Source: Labia minor
Lineage: Eukaryota > Arthropoda > Insecta > Dermaptera > Spongiphoridae
Reading direction: 5' to 3'
Assembly (NCBI GenBank): GCA_963082975.1
Contig: OY720348.1
Coordinates: 52,836,421-52,900,420 of the forward strand
DNA length: 64,000 nt
Shown here: positions 31,012 to 42,111 of the stretch, one piece after another
Layout of the letters: every line of letters starts with the position of its first letter
Position numbering within the stretch: position 1 is the stretch's first letter
The notes under the pieces: generated by a model
Told to the model about the DNA's origin: nothing
Seen by the model: the letters and a program-made list of their open reading frames with translations, nothing else
Database searches by the model: none
Program-made: the position numbers and the translations under genes

Positions 31012-31985
31012 AGTAATGTCCATGGGTGTGTTGTTTGCAGGTCCTGTGTGATGGTATCGATGCATAAGATGAAGAGAAGTGGGGAGAGCGCCGATCCCTG
31101 ATGAACCCCAACCTTGATAGGGATGTTATCCGTGCAGCCAATGGGAGTTTATACTATGCTGGTGGTGTCAGTGTAGATGGATTTAATCAAACTGACATAG
31201 GTTTCAGGGACGAGGTGACTTCTCAGCGAGTACCATATAAGGTCATGCGGAATACGGTCAAAGGCATTTTCAAGATCTAAAAAGGCCATGTGGATAGTTC
31301 TCTTCCGTTCCCGATGCCTTTCCATCACAAGTCGTGCCGCGTGCACCGCATCTGTTGTGCCGCAGTTTCTAACAAAGCCACATTGGTTGCTTGAGATGTT
31401 GATTATCTGTCGCAGACGGTCGTCCAGAATTCTTTCAAAGATCTTTAGGCTATGACATAGCAATCTAATGGGCCTGTAGTTTGTACATTCGCTAATGTCA
31501 CCCTTTCCTTTCCATATAGGTATAGTTTTGCTTGTTTTCCAGATGTTTGGGAACATATTTCCATCTATACATTTATTGAAGAAAGTTGTTAGCCAAGCAA
31601 TACCTTCACCGCCATTCAGCTTCCAGAATTTGGCCGGAATGTCATCAGGGCCGTTTGATTTTTTATTTTTCATTTTATTGATCGCTTGGGCAGCCTCTTC
31701 AGTTGTTATCTCTGGGACAGGACCATAAGTAGGTTCTAGGATTGGGATAGGAGGATGTGGGAATTCTTCATTGCTGATCATTTCATAAAAGCTCCTCCAT
31801 CTCTCAAGGATATCAGGCAAATAGAGAGTTCTACCATTCTCGTTTTTGATATTTTTAATATGACCAAAATCGTTTCCCGAATGGTGGCGTGACTTTGCGA
31901 GACGGAAAATATCGTTTGCACCCTCAGGTTTGTCAAGGCGATGGTAAAGGTCTTGGTAGTATTCAGATTTTGCGATCGCTACTTG
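31012..31985 (-). pseudogene. RTE-like LINE, reverse transcriptase core
   Basis: The frame begins KKQVAIAKSEYYQDLYHRLD and carries SNGPDDIPAKFWK, IPIWKGKGDISECTNYRPIR, the motif-A aspartate in MAFLDLENAFDRIPHDLIW, then a stop after TDTTSIV. It continues to the motif-B block GVHQGSALSPLLFILCIDTI. The next block should be YADD. Instead HPWTLL is joined directly to the YLGSYITS segment, so tens of codons including both catalytic aspartates are missing at about 31004-31012. Confidence 0.85.
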
Positions 31986-32443
31986 CTTTTTGCGATCTTT
32001 TTAAGATCATGATATTTGGTATAATCCTCGGCGTTCCTAGACTTAAGCCATACCTTGTAGGCGATTTTCTTGTTTTTAATAGACAATTGAACGTCAGGAT
32101 TCCACCACCATGTTTCTTTTTCAATATAGCGCTTTCCAGGCTGGATAACTCCCAGGGAGATTGTTGCCTGATCTTTTACGGTGCAGGTTAGATGGTTCCA
32201 AGTATCGTTGACAGTTGACTCTGAGTTGTGTTTGACATTCTGAAGGATGTTCTCTAGACTAGGCTCGTTTCCGCTCAGTTTCCACCATTTTATTCGATGT
32301 GTGAAAGTTAAAGGGGGGTTAGTTGTTCTACGAGAAGGGACCAGGGCATCAAGCACTAATAACTTATGCTGTGATGTTATATTATCTGAGGGGATAACCT
32401 TAGCATCCATATCATGTTTAAACCTGTTCTTTGGGTCAACCAA
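31979..32443 (-). pseudogene. RTE-like LINE, endonuclease tail and linker
   Basis: Begins in the frame that continues the endonuclease: VIPSDNITSQHKLLVLDALV contains the conserved histidine near the end of the AP-endonuclease fold. The remainder (WWWNPDVQLSIKNKKIAYKV) is the linker to RT. It is frame-shifted at both ends relative to its neighbours (near 32440 and 31985). Confidence 0.78.
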
Positions 32444-33534
32444 TAGTCAATCTGAGTATTGCGTTCTCCACTTGTATAGGCAATCAGATGCGACTTTCTT
32501 TTTTTAAAAAAAGTATTTGCAATAACCATGTCATGGCTTTGTGCAAATTCTAAGATTCGATTTCCCTCTGCGTTTCTTTTCCCATAGCCCACAGCACCAT
32601 GGATCCTTTCGAAACCTGTTCGTTCTGCGCCTACATGTCCATTTAGGTCTCCTCCAATGAAAATAGGTTCTTTGGGGTTTAAACTATTGACGAGATCTTC
32701 AAGGTCATTCCAGAACTCCTCCTTAACACCTTCTGCACACCCTGATTGCGGCGCATAGCTCGAGATAATATTCAAGATGGTATCATTTATGTTTACTTTT
32801 ATGCACATTAAGCGGTCGGTAATTCTTAATACTTCGGAGATGTTTTCCCGAAATTGCTGGCTAATCACGATTGCCACTCCATTTTTTGGTTGTCGGCCAT
32901 AAAATATTAATTTGTACCCATCGCCCAGTTCCCTGGATTTGGCACCTGCCCATTTAGTCTCCTGGATGCAAGCGATGTCGATTTTTCGGTTCCTTAGAAC
33001 TGCAGCAAGTTCTCTGCTGCGACCAGATAGTGAACCCACATTTAAGGTTGCAAAACGAAACCTTGTGGTACTCAACTTTCGATGACGGTGATGATGGTGT
33101 TGACGACTTTGATGTAGCTGTGGACGATTTGAGTGAGGTTGATGGCAATGATGCTGATGCTGACCGATGTGACGATGTTCGTGTCGGTGATGATGTCGAT
33201 GTTGATATTGATGTGGAAGTGGATGTGGATGTGGATGTTGGACTATCTTCTTTAGCCCACCTCGACCATAGGTGGGTAACCCTAACCCATTTCTCTCATC
33301 GCCCGGGTGCTGACAATGCGCGTCGCTTGCAGGGGACGCCCTAGCCGTTAACCTATGTGTATAACATTTCTCCATTTCATTTGTTGATGCGACGCGAAGA
33401 TGATCCAGCCGGCCTGTCGCTACAGCCTGACGCGTGGATTGGAAAGAAGGAAGAGGAATAAAGGGGATTGGGTCTGGATGGATGATTTGGGTAGAGCATG
33501 CACTCCCTCGGTCGAGGAATGAGAGAAAATGCAT
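32377..33534 (-). pseudogene. RTE-like LINE, N-terminus and AP endonuclease
   Basis: The first ATG in the frame is at 33534. A leader of about 100 residues is followed by a histidine-rich stretch (HRHHHRHEHRHIGQHQHHCH and HQSRQHHHHRHR). The AP endonuclease starts at RFATLNVGSLSGRSRELAAV: asparagine of LNVG, glutamate of CIQETKW, SSYAPQ, GGDLNGHVG with Asp and Asn, and IDYWL are the recognisable active-site motifs. The usual TW-type motif reads AYTSGERNTQ. The frame fails just after IDYWLT. Confidence 0.82.
33030..33250. repeat. CAT/ATG-rich trinucleotide tract in LINE ORF
   Basis: Imperfect GATGTTGATGTGGATG-type repeats on the plus strand, coding on the minus strand for the histidine-rich linker before the endonuclease. 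Confidence 0.75.
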
Positions 33535-33632
33535 GTGCTCGCGTAGGGCAGTGGGCGCCACTCACTGAGGTAGATCTGTCTCTCACCGGGATCGTGAGAG
33601 GGTATCTATCTATCTATCTTTTTAAAGACACT

Positions 33633-34607
33633 ACCATACTGAAAATAGTATTTTTAATGAGAATATTTATAAATAAGTATGTTCTATTTCGTATCAAATA
33701 TATATTTATTGCATTCATCATTAGTTAATTAATTTATTATTTTATTGAAAAAAATAAATAAATTCACAAGATAAAATTTATAAAAATTCAAGTTCTTTAG
33801 CGAAGAGAATGTAAGAAATAATGTGTAGTTAGAAAAGATGAATTCATAACATACATGTTGGATATATAATTCATTTGGTTAATTTTAATAAGCATGGTAC
33901 ATTATGGGGTGGTTTGGCATTTGCTAACCTCTAATCTACATTGTGACAATATAGGGTAGTTTAGAGGTGGGCGGAGAAGGGAAGTGAGTAAAGGAGTTTA
34001 TCGTTCCAAGTGGCTTGAAGATTAAAGAGTAGATGTAGTTGGAAGCACCGTGGATTAATTTGTCACAGAGTTTACTCTCAAAAGTATTTGAATCTATTTC
34101 TGATGGGAAGAAACTTGTAGAGAGTGGGGGTTAAAAAAATCAACTATTCATCGAAAAATATAAATCTAATTTGATCTAAAATTATTATAATATAAAACTT
34201 TTTAAAACACAGAATTTTTTTTTTTTTTTTAATAAAAATTATTTACAATATTTATTATAATTAAATGCTCAATAATAATTTATTATTCTTTTTTTAAAAA
34301 TGTGAAAAATAATTTTGTTCATCGCTATAAAAATAAAAATAAAATGTGTTAAATTTAATATATCAATTAAAATTCATATTTTTATTTTTACGTTGAAATA
34401 ATAAATAAAGATTTTTGAACTTTGACAGATTAGGTTGTTATGAAAGTCGAAATGTGCAACCATTAATTAAAGTTTTATTGCCTAATTCACTAATTATTCA
34501 CTTATTCACTAATTTTCGATTTTTTTTCGGTTCGGTTTGGATATTTAATTAATTAAGCTTTTGATTTTTCTATATCAAATTCGAACTGAAAAAAAAACCC
34601 CTGAAAA
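33633..34607. other. intergenic; low-AT patch at 33900-34140
   Basis: The patch contains a minus-strand frame of 65 codons without ATG bias (SFFPSEIDSNTFESKLCDKL...) that matches no family I know. Surroundings are AT-rich with no repeats recognised. Confidence 0.35.
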
Positions 34608-34822
34608 TTAGTGGAGCCCTCTGCTAGTCGAATGAATAAAACATGATAGCTAAATAGAATATCAATGGATTTATATGCAGATTTTAATAATTTTTATCCC
34701 GTAAACTAAAATCGACTCGGAAAAATTGCATAAAGCAAGTTTCTTTGAAATTAACAAAGAAATACACTGCTAAAGTTGCATCCAAATTCATGACATGACA
34801 ACTAATTTGTGGACAATCTAGT
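34608..34822 (+). repeat. rep-G dispersed repeat, copy 2
   Basis: Matches copy 1 (30127-30329): TTAGTGGAGCCCTCTGCTAG, GCTAAATAGAATATCAATGG, CCCGTAAACTAAAATCGACT, CATGACATGACAACTAATTT. Confidence 0.75.
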
Positions 34823-35798
34823 AATAAATAAAAATTAAAGCCAACTTCTAACTGCTAAAACTCTATAAAGTATCTAAAATTATTGGAAGAACAATTTTAT
34901 AATTCAATCTGAAGGCATGACTTGTCTAAACAGACGGTCTTCCAACTTAGCCATTGCAAAAAAAAAAAATTATATTCTGCTAAATAAGACAATTAATTAA
35001 ATTTAATTAATAGATTATTATTTGAAAAACTATATTAACATCAAGTATCATTCACTACAAGTTAAAAAAAAGTTTTATAACTTGAATGTATAAATAAAAT
35101 GTATTTTATTAAAAATTGAAAATTTGTACAAGATAAATTTATAAATAAATATTTATAGGGAGAGTTTAATCAAATAGAAGGAATTAAATAATAATAGTAA
35201 AAATATAAAATAAAATAAACTGAAATAAAAAAATAATATCAAGTTTGAAATGAAATGTGACTATCTGAAGGTAAATTGTTTGTCTTTTTTTAATTTTTTT
35301 CTGATATTATAAATATCAAGAAAAAAGAATTTCGTATCGTAAAGTCACGTACTACTGGGAACTAACCGATGACCAGGAGGTTATAATAAGGCACGAGAAC
35401 ATTTCGAGTAATAACTATACATTGTGACTTGTTGGACAAGTTGTCAACTTCCATTTGGTTGGATCTGGGTGGACTTGGCAATTAAATTCACGCACGGTTC
35501 AGGGAGATAGTAAGACAGAGAAAAAAAGGGGAAGAAGGAGGATTCTAAGTATAATATATATATAAAAATATGTTCGTTTTGGTTTCCGTGATAGTTTTTC
35601 TTCTTCTTCTTCTTCCGATTTTGGCCATCTTCGGACCTCGTGAAGTAACCCATTGCATTCACTTTTTGTTTTTTTTTGTTTTCTGTCTCCTTTCTTGTTT
35701 TTCAATATGCCTTCATAACTTCACTTTGGTTCTTCCTTCTCTCTTATGTCCAGATGTTAACCCGTTTCTTCTTTTCCTTCTAGTTTTATTATTATTAT
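34823..35798. other. AT-rich non-coding stretch
   Basis: (TTC)n-like tract at 35599-35615 and pyrimidine-rich plus strand at 35660-35790. The frames there reflect composition. No repeat family recognised. Confidence 0.45.
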
Positions 35799-36120
35799 GA
35801 AAAATTATTTCCTGGTAAATTTCACATAGAATTGTGAGATTAGAGTCTCGACGTTTCGGCGCCCATTTTGGAGCCATTTTCAAGAGAATTTATTAAGGAG
35901 AGAATTTTTTGGGATTCTGGATTGTAGTGCGTGTGACCAAGAGTCGATGTTGGTATTTTTTTCTCCCAACCTTTCAACCCAAAATATCAACAACGACTCT
36001 TGGTCACTCAGATGGAATCCCAAAAAATTCCTCCTAAATAATTACTCTTGAAAATGGCACCGAAATGCCGAGACTCAAATCTCAAAATTAAATGTGAAAA
36101 TAACCCGTAATTAATTTTTA
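35799..36120. repeat. rep-F foldback element, longest copy
   Basis: Left arm: GGTAAATTTCAC, GAGTCTCGACGTTTCGGCGC, CATTTTGGAGCCATTTTCAA, TTTTTTGGGATTC, GACCAAGAGTCG. Right arm in inverse order: CGACTCTTGGTC, GAATCCCAAAAAATTC, TCTTGAAAATGGCACCGAAA, GCCGAGACTCAAATCTC, GTGAAAATAACC. The loop is at about 35960-35975. The arms are about 140 bp, longer than in the other copies. Confidence 0.78.
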
Positions 36121-37612
36121 TAATTTATATATAAGTAATTAAAAAAAATAAAAAAAAAATAAAAAATCGGAGTTGGAAAATTGGTATTTAAAAAATGATA
36201 GTAAAACAATATGAAATTGAATTTCATAATGGAAAGGTGAATATAAAAAAAAATATTGAAATAAAATAAACCTACTTTCAAATAATTTCAATTTATTTTT
36301 TTTCACCAATTATTAATAATTATAAAATATTTAAAAAAAAAATAAAAACATAACAACTAATTGTTTAATTTAAAATTTTGATGCGTTTGCAAAAATTTTC
36401 ATGTGTAATTTAATATTAGGTAATTCTTTTCAATACTAATTGCCTATATGCCAGGCGTTATTGATTGGTTCTGCCCTCTAATGACGAATATTTTAATTAA
36501 CTTAATTTTAATAAATTGATAAATAATTAATTATTTTATGTATAAACAAAATAAGAGAAAAATAGCTTATTCTCTTAACAAACTTTACTTAATATTTTTT
36601 TTGTAATTTATAAACAAAACATAATCAATTTTTTAATAAATAATTTGAAGTAGTGTTTAATTTATTCTATTAATATAAATTAAAAATTAATTATCATCAT
36701 TTTTATTAGTAAAATATTTCTATCATTATCTTATGTTGTAAATAAAAATAGTATAATGCGAATTCTATCTTAACTGAAATTATTTAGTCCGCCTTCTTTA
36801 CTCTATAAATAAATAGGTGTTTCATTAAAATTTTATTAGACTGAATAATAAAATTTAATCATTATACTTCAATAGAATATGTCTATTTATATTAGATATA
36901 TTATCTATATACTTAAATAAATAAAATATAAAAAATTAACACCATAAAGATTTAATTTATATTAAATATGATTTAGCAAACGCCTCTATAGTGATAGATA
37001 AAATAAAGTATTCTAATAAAAAGTAATAGCGTTTTTAATATAATTTAATGTAATAATTATTAATGCAAAATATCAAATTTTTATGCTCTTTATAGTAAAA
37101 TTAGTTTTTATATTTTCGGTTAAAAAAATATAATAGATTAATGTTATAAAAATATGGTGTAAAGTATTTTAGGGTTATAAATTAGCACCAATGTATAAAA
37201 GGACAATAAGAAATTAATTTGTTTAATATAATTATAATGATTCCAGAGGGAAGTGTTATTGGATATCATGTCAAATGGGATAAAGAACCCGATCAATCAT
37301 ATTTGGTGAAGTTAATGAATCCCGTTTGTTAAAGAGGCAGACTAACTAAAACTTGATACGTGCTGTCAATTTATAGATGGTCCTTATCCCATTAAGATCC
37401 AATTTTCAATCTATTTGTTTTTTACTCTTGACTCTTCGGGTAAATATAGTTAATGTTCCCATTTTATTTTTGTTTGAGCGAAATGTGTCTGTCCTTTATA
37501 AAAAAGAAGAAAAAAAAATATCTTATGAGGTTAAATTTGGGAAATCATTAATTATAATTATATAATCATTATTATTTTAGAGTTGTAATATTCATTAATG
37601 GAGTATATTATA
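36121..37612. other. very AT-rich non-coding stretch
   Basis: No repeat or gene recognised in 1.5 kb. Long A/T runs throughout. 37230-37390 is slightly less AT-rich with closed frames. Confidence 0.5.
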
Positions 37613-38135
37613 AGGTTCTTGAATAAGTTCTCGCTGTTTTCTAACAGATGGCGTTTCCAGTAATATAAGTGGATGATATTTCTGAAACGAACCAGGAAAT
37701 ACTGTTCGTATTCTTGAACGCCAGTGTGTTTCTGTTTGCCATAGTATCAACCACATTTTGTTCTGAGTGCTTAAAGATGTCGAGTTTTGTGCCACGAAAA
37801 GAGTATTTGCTGGGAATTCTATTGTATCATTTTATACAGAAGCAATCAGCAGCTGAAGCACACCGAATTCTTGTTGAGACGTATGGGGAACATGCTCTGT
37901 CGGAAACGACTTGCAGAGACTGGTTTCGACGATTCAAAAATGACGATTTTGATCTTCAAGATAAAGAACGTTCTGGCGCACCGAAAAAGTTTAAAGACGA
38001 AGAATTGGAGGGATGGGAAAAAGTAGTGTCTTGTGATGGGCTGTACTTTGAGTGACGTGTTGTGCACCACATTGTGTAAATAAAGCATTGATTTTCACAA
38101 AAAAAAAAAAACAGCGAGAACTTATTCAAGCACCT
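37613..38135 (+). mobile_element. mariner MITE with in-frame internal deletion, 2nd family
   Basis: TIRs AGGTTCTTGAATAAGTTCTC and, inverted, GAGAACTTATTCAAGCACCT, both flanked by TA. 523 bp. It is a different mariner family from 19957-20607 (other ends and other protein) but shows the same type of deletion that removes the catalytic core. Confidence 0.92.
37777..38055 (+). CDS. mariner HTH domain fused to last transposase residues
   Basis: ATG at 37777 opens a 92-residue frame, MSSFVPRKEYLLGILLYHFI. It holds the mariner-type helix-turn-helix (QSAAEAHRILVETYGEHALS, TTCRDWFRRFKNDDFDLQDK) and the linker ERSGAPKKFKDEELE. It is then joined in frame to WEKVVSCDGLYFE, the usual mariner C-terminus. 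All catalytic aspartates are lost. A proper ATG and an uninterrupted frame make a small DNA-binding protein possible if the element is transcribed. Confidence 0.82.
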   Translation: MSSFVPRKEYLLGILLYHFIQKQSAAEAHRILVETYGEHALSETTCRDWFRRFKNDDFDLQDKERSGAPKKFKDEELEGWEKVVSCDGLYFE

Positions 38136-38282
38136 TATAGATATTTTATATGATAGTGAGCCTTATTTATCGGGGCACATCACAGTGAACTTTTAAATAT
38201 AAATTTTAATAAATAAATATAAATAAATATACAATAAATTAATAAAAATATCAATTAGTTTATATATACAATTTTTATGAAC

Positions 38283-38540
38283 GCGCCATGGAGTCTGGGT
38301 AATGGTTAACCTCGTGATTAGAAGGCTTGGCAAGGGAATTTCTTTCTATTTGGGTCTATGAAAACGAGGTTCACACAATTTACGTATTAAAATTGGAAAT
38401 CTACTTGAAATAAAAAGTAACGCCTCTGATCAAGAAAATCAAGATAAATGTTAAGAGGATCCGTTACTCTGATCATACAACTTTACTCTGCATAAATGGT
38501 AAACCGACTTGATAGTCTCTTTCCTTTCATAGAGTGTACA
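38283..38540 (+). repeat. SINE-2 (tRNA-derived), copy 1
   Basis: Head TCTGGGTAATGGTTAACCTC, then AGAAGGCTTGGCAAGGGAAT. The body AAAAAGTAACGCCTCTGATC, AAGAAAATCAAGATAAATGT and GATCATACAACTTTACTCTG is shared with copies at 39228-39478 and 41440-41990. The inverted copies keep GGTCCCGGGTTAAAGTTC, which resembles a pol III B box. Ends and target duplications are not resolved. Confidence 0.5.
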
Positions 38541-39227
38541 AAAGTTAAAGGTTTTTTTAATCAATTGTTTTTGCTAACCACACTCACTCACAAATAAGTT
38601 TCTTTAATTGTGTTTTTAAGTATTCAAATATCTATTGTATTTATTCATTTTAGCAAATGAAATACTATTTTATCATATCTAAACTATTTTTATTAATTTG
38701 GATTAAAAAATAAATAAATATAAATCAAAATCAAAATTTTTTTTTTTTAATGGATTTTTTAAATATTCATTAATCATATTATTTTTATCGTGGTATATGA
38801 ATTTCTTTTCGTGTAGATTTTTCGTTTAACGTTTCTAGACAAAAAGCAAAAAAAAAAAAACACTCACAAACTAATGATCATATTTTAACCAGGAATCTGG
38901 CACCTGTTGGGAGTGGAATATTGCACTTTTTATGATTCCAAATGAGATAGAAAATGAGATCGTTTTGTCGAATTAAACCTCCAAGGGGATGAAAAGAACG
39001 CGAGTTAAAATTGTTCATAATTCACTAATGCATCTCTATTGGACCAAATAGAGATAAAACTTTGCAATATTTTTTTAAAAATAATTTTATAATTTTATGA
39101 AAATCTCATACAAATAATACAAATACAAAAATATTTTATTATTATGTAGAATATTTGGAAAATAGGATTCTTGACATAAATTGCTCTCCCTCTCTCTCTC
39201 TCTAATATATATATATATATATATTCA
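38541..39227. other. AT-rich non-coding stretch
   Basis: Long A/T runs; (TC)n(TA)n at 39187-39224. No gene. Confidence 0.5.
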
Positions 39228-39478
39228 TCCTATGACAGAAGAGCGTCTATCAAATTGTTTACCGCCTACTCGGAGTAAAGGTTTTCTATGATCAGTAGAA
39301 CGGATAGTCTCAACCTTTATCTTGATTTTCTTGATCAAAGGCGCTACTTTTTAACAAATAGCTTTCCACTTTTAATTTCGTAGACTTCATCCGATAGACC
39401 CTAGTTATTTCATTTGCTGGTCCGGAACTTTAACCCGGGACCATAAGGATCAGGCAACGTGGTGTCTTAATATATTTA
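39228..39478 (-). repeat. SINE-2, copy 2
   Basis: On the minus strand: GTTGCCTGATCCTTATGGTC, CCGGGTTAAAG, AAGTAGCGCCTTTGATCAAG, AAAATCAAGATAAAGGTTGA and CTTTACTCCGAGTAGGCGG. Inverted relative to copy 1. Confidence 0.5.
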
Positions 39479-40189
39479 TAATGATACATACATTTTATAT
39501 TTCCCAAAAAGTAATTTGATTTTTAAAGTCCTTAATTTTATTTGTTTATTTTATCAATTTATTATTCGTTAATCTAAATTTATTGTTTAATATCTTACAT
39601 ATAAAAAAACTGCTTTAATTAAAAACAATTACAAAATCAAACGAGATTACTTCTTTATTGCATGGCGTCTTTTAAATACACACACACATTTATATATATA
39701 TATATTATATATTATATCTATTTGATAAACTATACTATAATTTTTTATTAAAATAGAAATCGATTTAATCATTTATCGTCCCTTAATTACAAAAAAACAA
39801 AAACAAATCATAAACTTTTCATTGAAAATTTAAAAGCTTATTTTCTTTAAATAAATCAAATTTTTATTTCGGAGAAATGGCGTGGTTATAATCCAATAAA
39901 TTAAATTTTATCAATCCTTATATATATGTAATAGAATATAACCAAGATAATATAATGATTTAAAATCTGACAACTTCATTTCAAGGCCTGTTTAAGGCTA
40001 TTAAAATTTATATTTCCAATTTTATTCATTCAGTCATCATTGACTTAATTGAAATCTCACGCTTTTTTTTTATTAAAAAAAAAATATTTCCATATTAAGA
40101 GAATTAAAATCATTTAATCATGATGACAAATATATAGAAATTATTTTTTTTTTTTTTGATTTTTTTTTTTTGTTTTTCTGAAATGAAAT
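39479..40189. other. AT-rich non-coding stretch
   Basis: (AC)n at about 39677-39688 followed by (TA)n; otherwise featureless. Confidence 0.5.
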
Positions 40190-40689
40190 ATCTGGATGAC
40201 TGATCAAAGTTGACCTCCCTGTCTTTTGTCCCATCTCCTTTATTTCTTCTATCCAGGTCACTTTTTCTCTGTTAACGTGATTCCTCAAATCTTTCATGAA
40301 GCATTTTTTTTTCCTTCATCTTGTCTCCGGCATCGTTAGACTTTTTATGATATATTTTAATTTGGCCCTTAGGATGTAGCTTTCCCATCTGCTCCTTCCT
40401 GATCTCATGCTCCAAAGATATTTTATTTTATTTTTTCATATTCAGAGTATATTTTTTATGTATTTCTCAACTACAATTTCAATTGGCCCATATTTTGACT
40501 ACCTTTAATATAGCTGAATTAGCAATTATGTCGAATAAATTGTTTTTTCTTTCTTTTGATGTTTACTCTTTTTAAGAGTTGAGTTTAACTGCCTTGGAAT
40601 CTATTTTGTTATTTTTGTAACCTATGAAGATATGAATTAATCTATTAAATCATACTCCTAAATAGTTATATTATTTCATGTATATTATT
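40190..40689 (-). pseudogene. possible ancient LINE remnant
   Basis: Minus-strand frames contain KKCFMKDLRNHVNREKVTWI and LWSMRSGRSRWESYILRAKL with frequent stops, reminiscent of the C-terminal part of LINE proteins. Too decayed to assign. It is the target sequence into which the Jockey LINE inserted. Confidence 0.25.
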
Positions 40690-40702
40690 GAGCCAACCAT
40701 CT

Positions 40703-41273
40703 TTTTTTTCTTTTTTTTTATTTTCCAATTAAGATCTACATCTGCCCTTTCTTTGGGCAACAATAAATCGTTTACAATATATTTACAATAATATTTACAA
40801 TATAATGGAAAGGAGAAATAGGAATATTAGAAAGTACTCGGCACGGCTATTTGCCCGATAGAGTAGGACGGGAGGACATCTCTCAATTTAGGGTTCAGTG
40901 AAAGAAAGAGGAGGGAATAGGATAGGAAAGAAGGAAAGAGTAAAAGAAAACCTGCTGAATATACAGATTAAAGGAAAATAGTTGGGAAAACGAAGGGAAC
41001 TATAGCTGAGTTCTGAGTAGGAATTATAAGAGGTCGATTGGTTTAAGTATTTTACCGTTAGTCTCGTTGATGAGTAGTTGTCTGGCTTTGTCGTTTTGAT
41101 GGTTTGTCAATTTCTGTCGATACTTTGTACAGGTGTTTTTAATTACTTCGTCTATTGTAGGGACTTTAAGGTCTCTATGTAGTATTCTAAGAGGTAGGTA
41201 CCGGGGCGCATTGGTCATTATGCGTAGGATGTTGTTTTGGGTCCGCTGTATTTTGTTGATGATGAGCCAACCA
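40703..41273 (-). mobile_element. Jockey-like LINE, 5'-truncated copy 1
   Basis: Flanked by 13-bp duplications GAGCCAACCATCT (40690-40702 and 41274-41286). The 3' end has a poly(A)-type tail (T-rich on the plus strand at 40703-40722) and an UTR with GATCTACATCTGCCCTTTCT. The coding C-terminus is upstream. Structure and duplication are those of target-primed insertion. Confidence 0.82.
41024..41270 (-). pseudogene. Jockey LINE RT C-terminus
   Basis: NKIQRTQNNILRIMTNAPRY, LPLRILHRDLKVPTIDEVIK, then KYRQKLTNHQNDKARQLLIN and a stop. R-D-L-x-(V/I)-P-T is a hallmark of the C-terminal end of Jockey-clade ORF2 proteins. Only this end is present because of 5' truncation. Confidence 0.8.
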
Positions 41274-41339
41274 TCTAAAGTTCTTTCTTTTCATAATCCT
41301 GCCGATTTTAAAATTTACCTCCCTTTTTTCACTGATAGT

Positions 41340-41440
41340 TTTTCCAAACATTTTATTATATTTCTTTTCGCCCTATTTGTTGTCAGATGACTATTTCATA
41401 TGACTGTTTTGGGATTATCCGTGCCCCTATATTTTCCTAA
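41340..41440. repeat. 100-bp block shared with 43880-43976
   Basis: TTTTCGCCCTATTTGTTGTC, AGATGACTATTTCATATGAC and TGTTTTGGGATTATCCGTGC occur in nearly identical form in both places, ending in CCTATATTTTCCTA. Both occurrences lie next to Jockey-LINE pieces. Confidence 0.8.
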
Positions 41441-41990
41441 TTATAGACTTTTATACATTTTACATAAGGATAGCCCCTTACTTTGCTTTCTATGTAGAGT
41501 AAAGCAGTGGTGTTCTGCTAATTTTTTTTTACCGAAACGCGTTCTGGACCCCGGTTCACTGTTTGGAAAAACAAGCCGGTTCGTTCCCGTTTTTGTTCCG
41601 GTTGGGGTTCGGTTCAAACCCTTGTTTATAATAATACATATAAAAATTCGTCAAAAATTAGAAAAAAAAATCAGCAATTCTTTTTAATTTTTTTTTCAAT
41701 ACGACAGCCAATTCTTGTTATCAGAAATCATCTTTAGTTTGGGAACACGTTCGTGTCCAAAAAGGAAGTACCGGAACGACGTTCCGGAGCGTTCCGGCTC
41801 GACAACACCACTGGAGTAAAGGTTTTCTAAGCTTAATACGAACACGCTTTTGATATTCTTGATCAGAGGCGCTACTTTTTTTCAAGTAATTTCCCAAATT
41901 TGATTCCGGAGACTCCGTCTAGTCTAGTCTTTCTAGACCCGGGATCATGAGGATGTGTGTCAAGCTCGTTGACTCCCAGAATTTGTTGGG
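41440..41990 (-). repeat. SINE-2, copy 3, split by a hAT MITE
   Basis: The part right of the MITE (41822-41990) has TTCTTGATCAGAGGCGCTAC and CCCGGGATCATGAGGATG; the part left of it matches the far end of SINE-2 only weakly. The SINE word GAGTAAAG became the 8-bp target duplication. Confidence 0.5.
41505..41813. mobile_element. hAT-type MITE inserted in SINE-2
   Basis: Ends CAGTGGTGTT and AACACCACTG, with GAGTAAAG duplicated exactly at 41497-41504 and 41814-41821. 309 bp, non-coding. TACCGGAACGACGTTCCGGA near the right end is itself palindromic. Confidence 0.88.
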
Positions 41991-42111
41991 TTGTTTTCTA
42001 TTTCTCTAAATTATCAAAATATCTAAATGTTAAGTACTGATTTTAAAATCTTTCTAATTATTTATTGAAGCCAACCTTGAAGTCAACAAGAAGAGTATAA
42101 AGTAGTTCTGT

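Larger units (their letters stand above)
30419..33619 (-). mobile_element. RTE-like LINE, end-to-end but dead
   Basis: Bounded by 13-bp target duplications TTTTAAAGACACT (30406-30418 and 33620-33632). It encodes, 5' to 3' on the minus strand, an AP-type endonuclease and a reverse transcriptase in one polyprotein. The 3' UTR is tiny and ends AAGAAGAAGGAG; the 5' side abuts (GATA)n. One-ORF EN-RT structure, about 3.2 kb, and a very short 3' end fit the RTE group. At least two frameshifts, one stop and a deletion that removes the YADD motif make it inactive. Confidence 0.88.
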
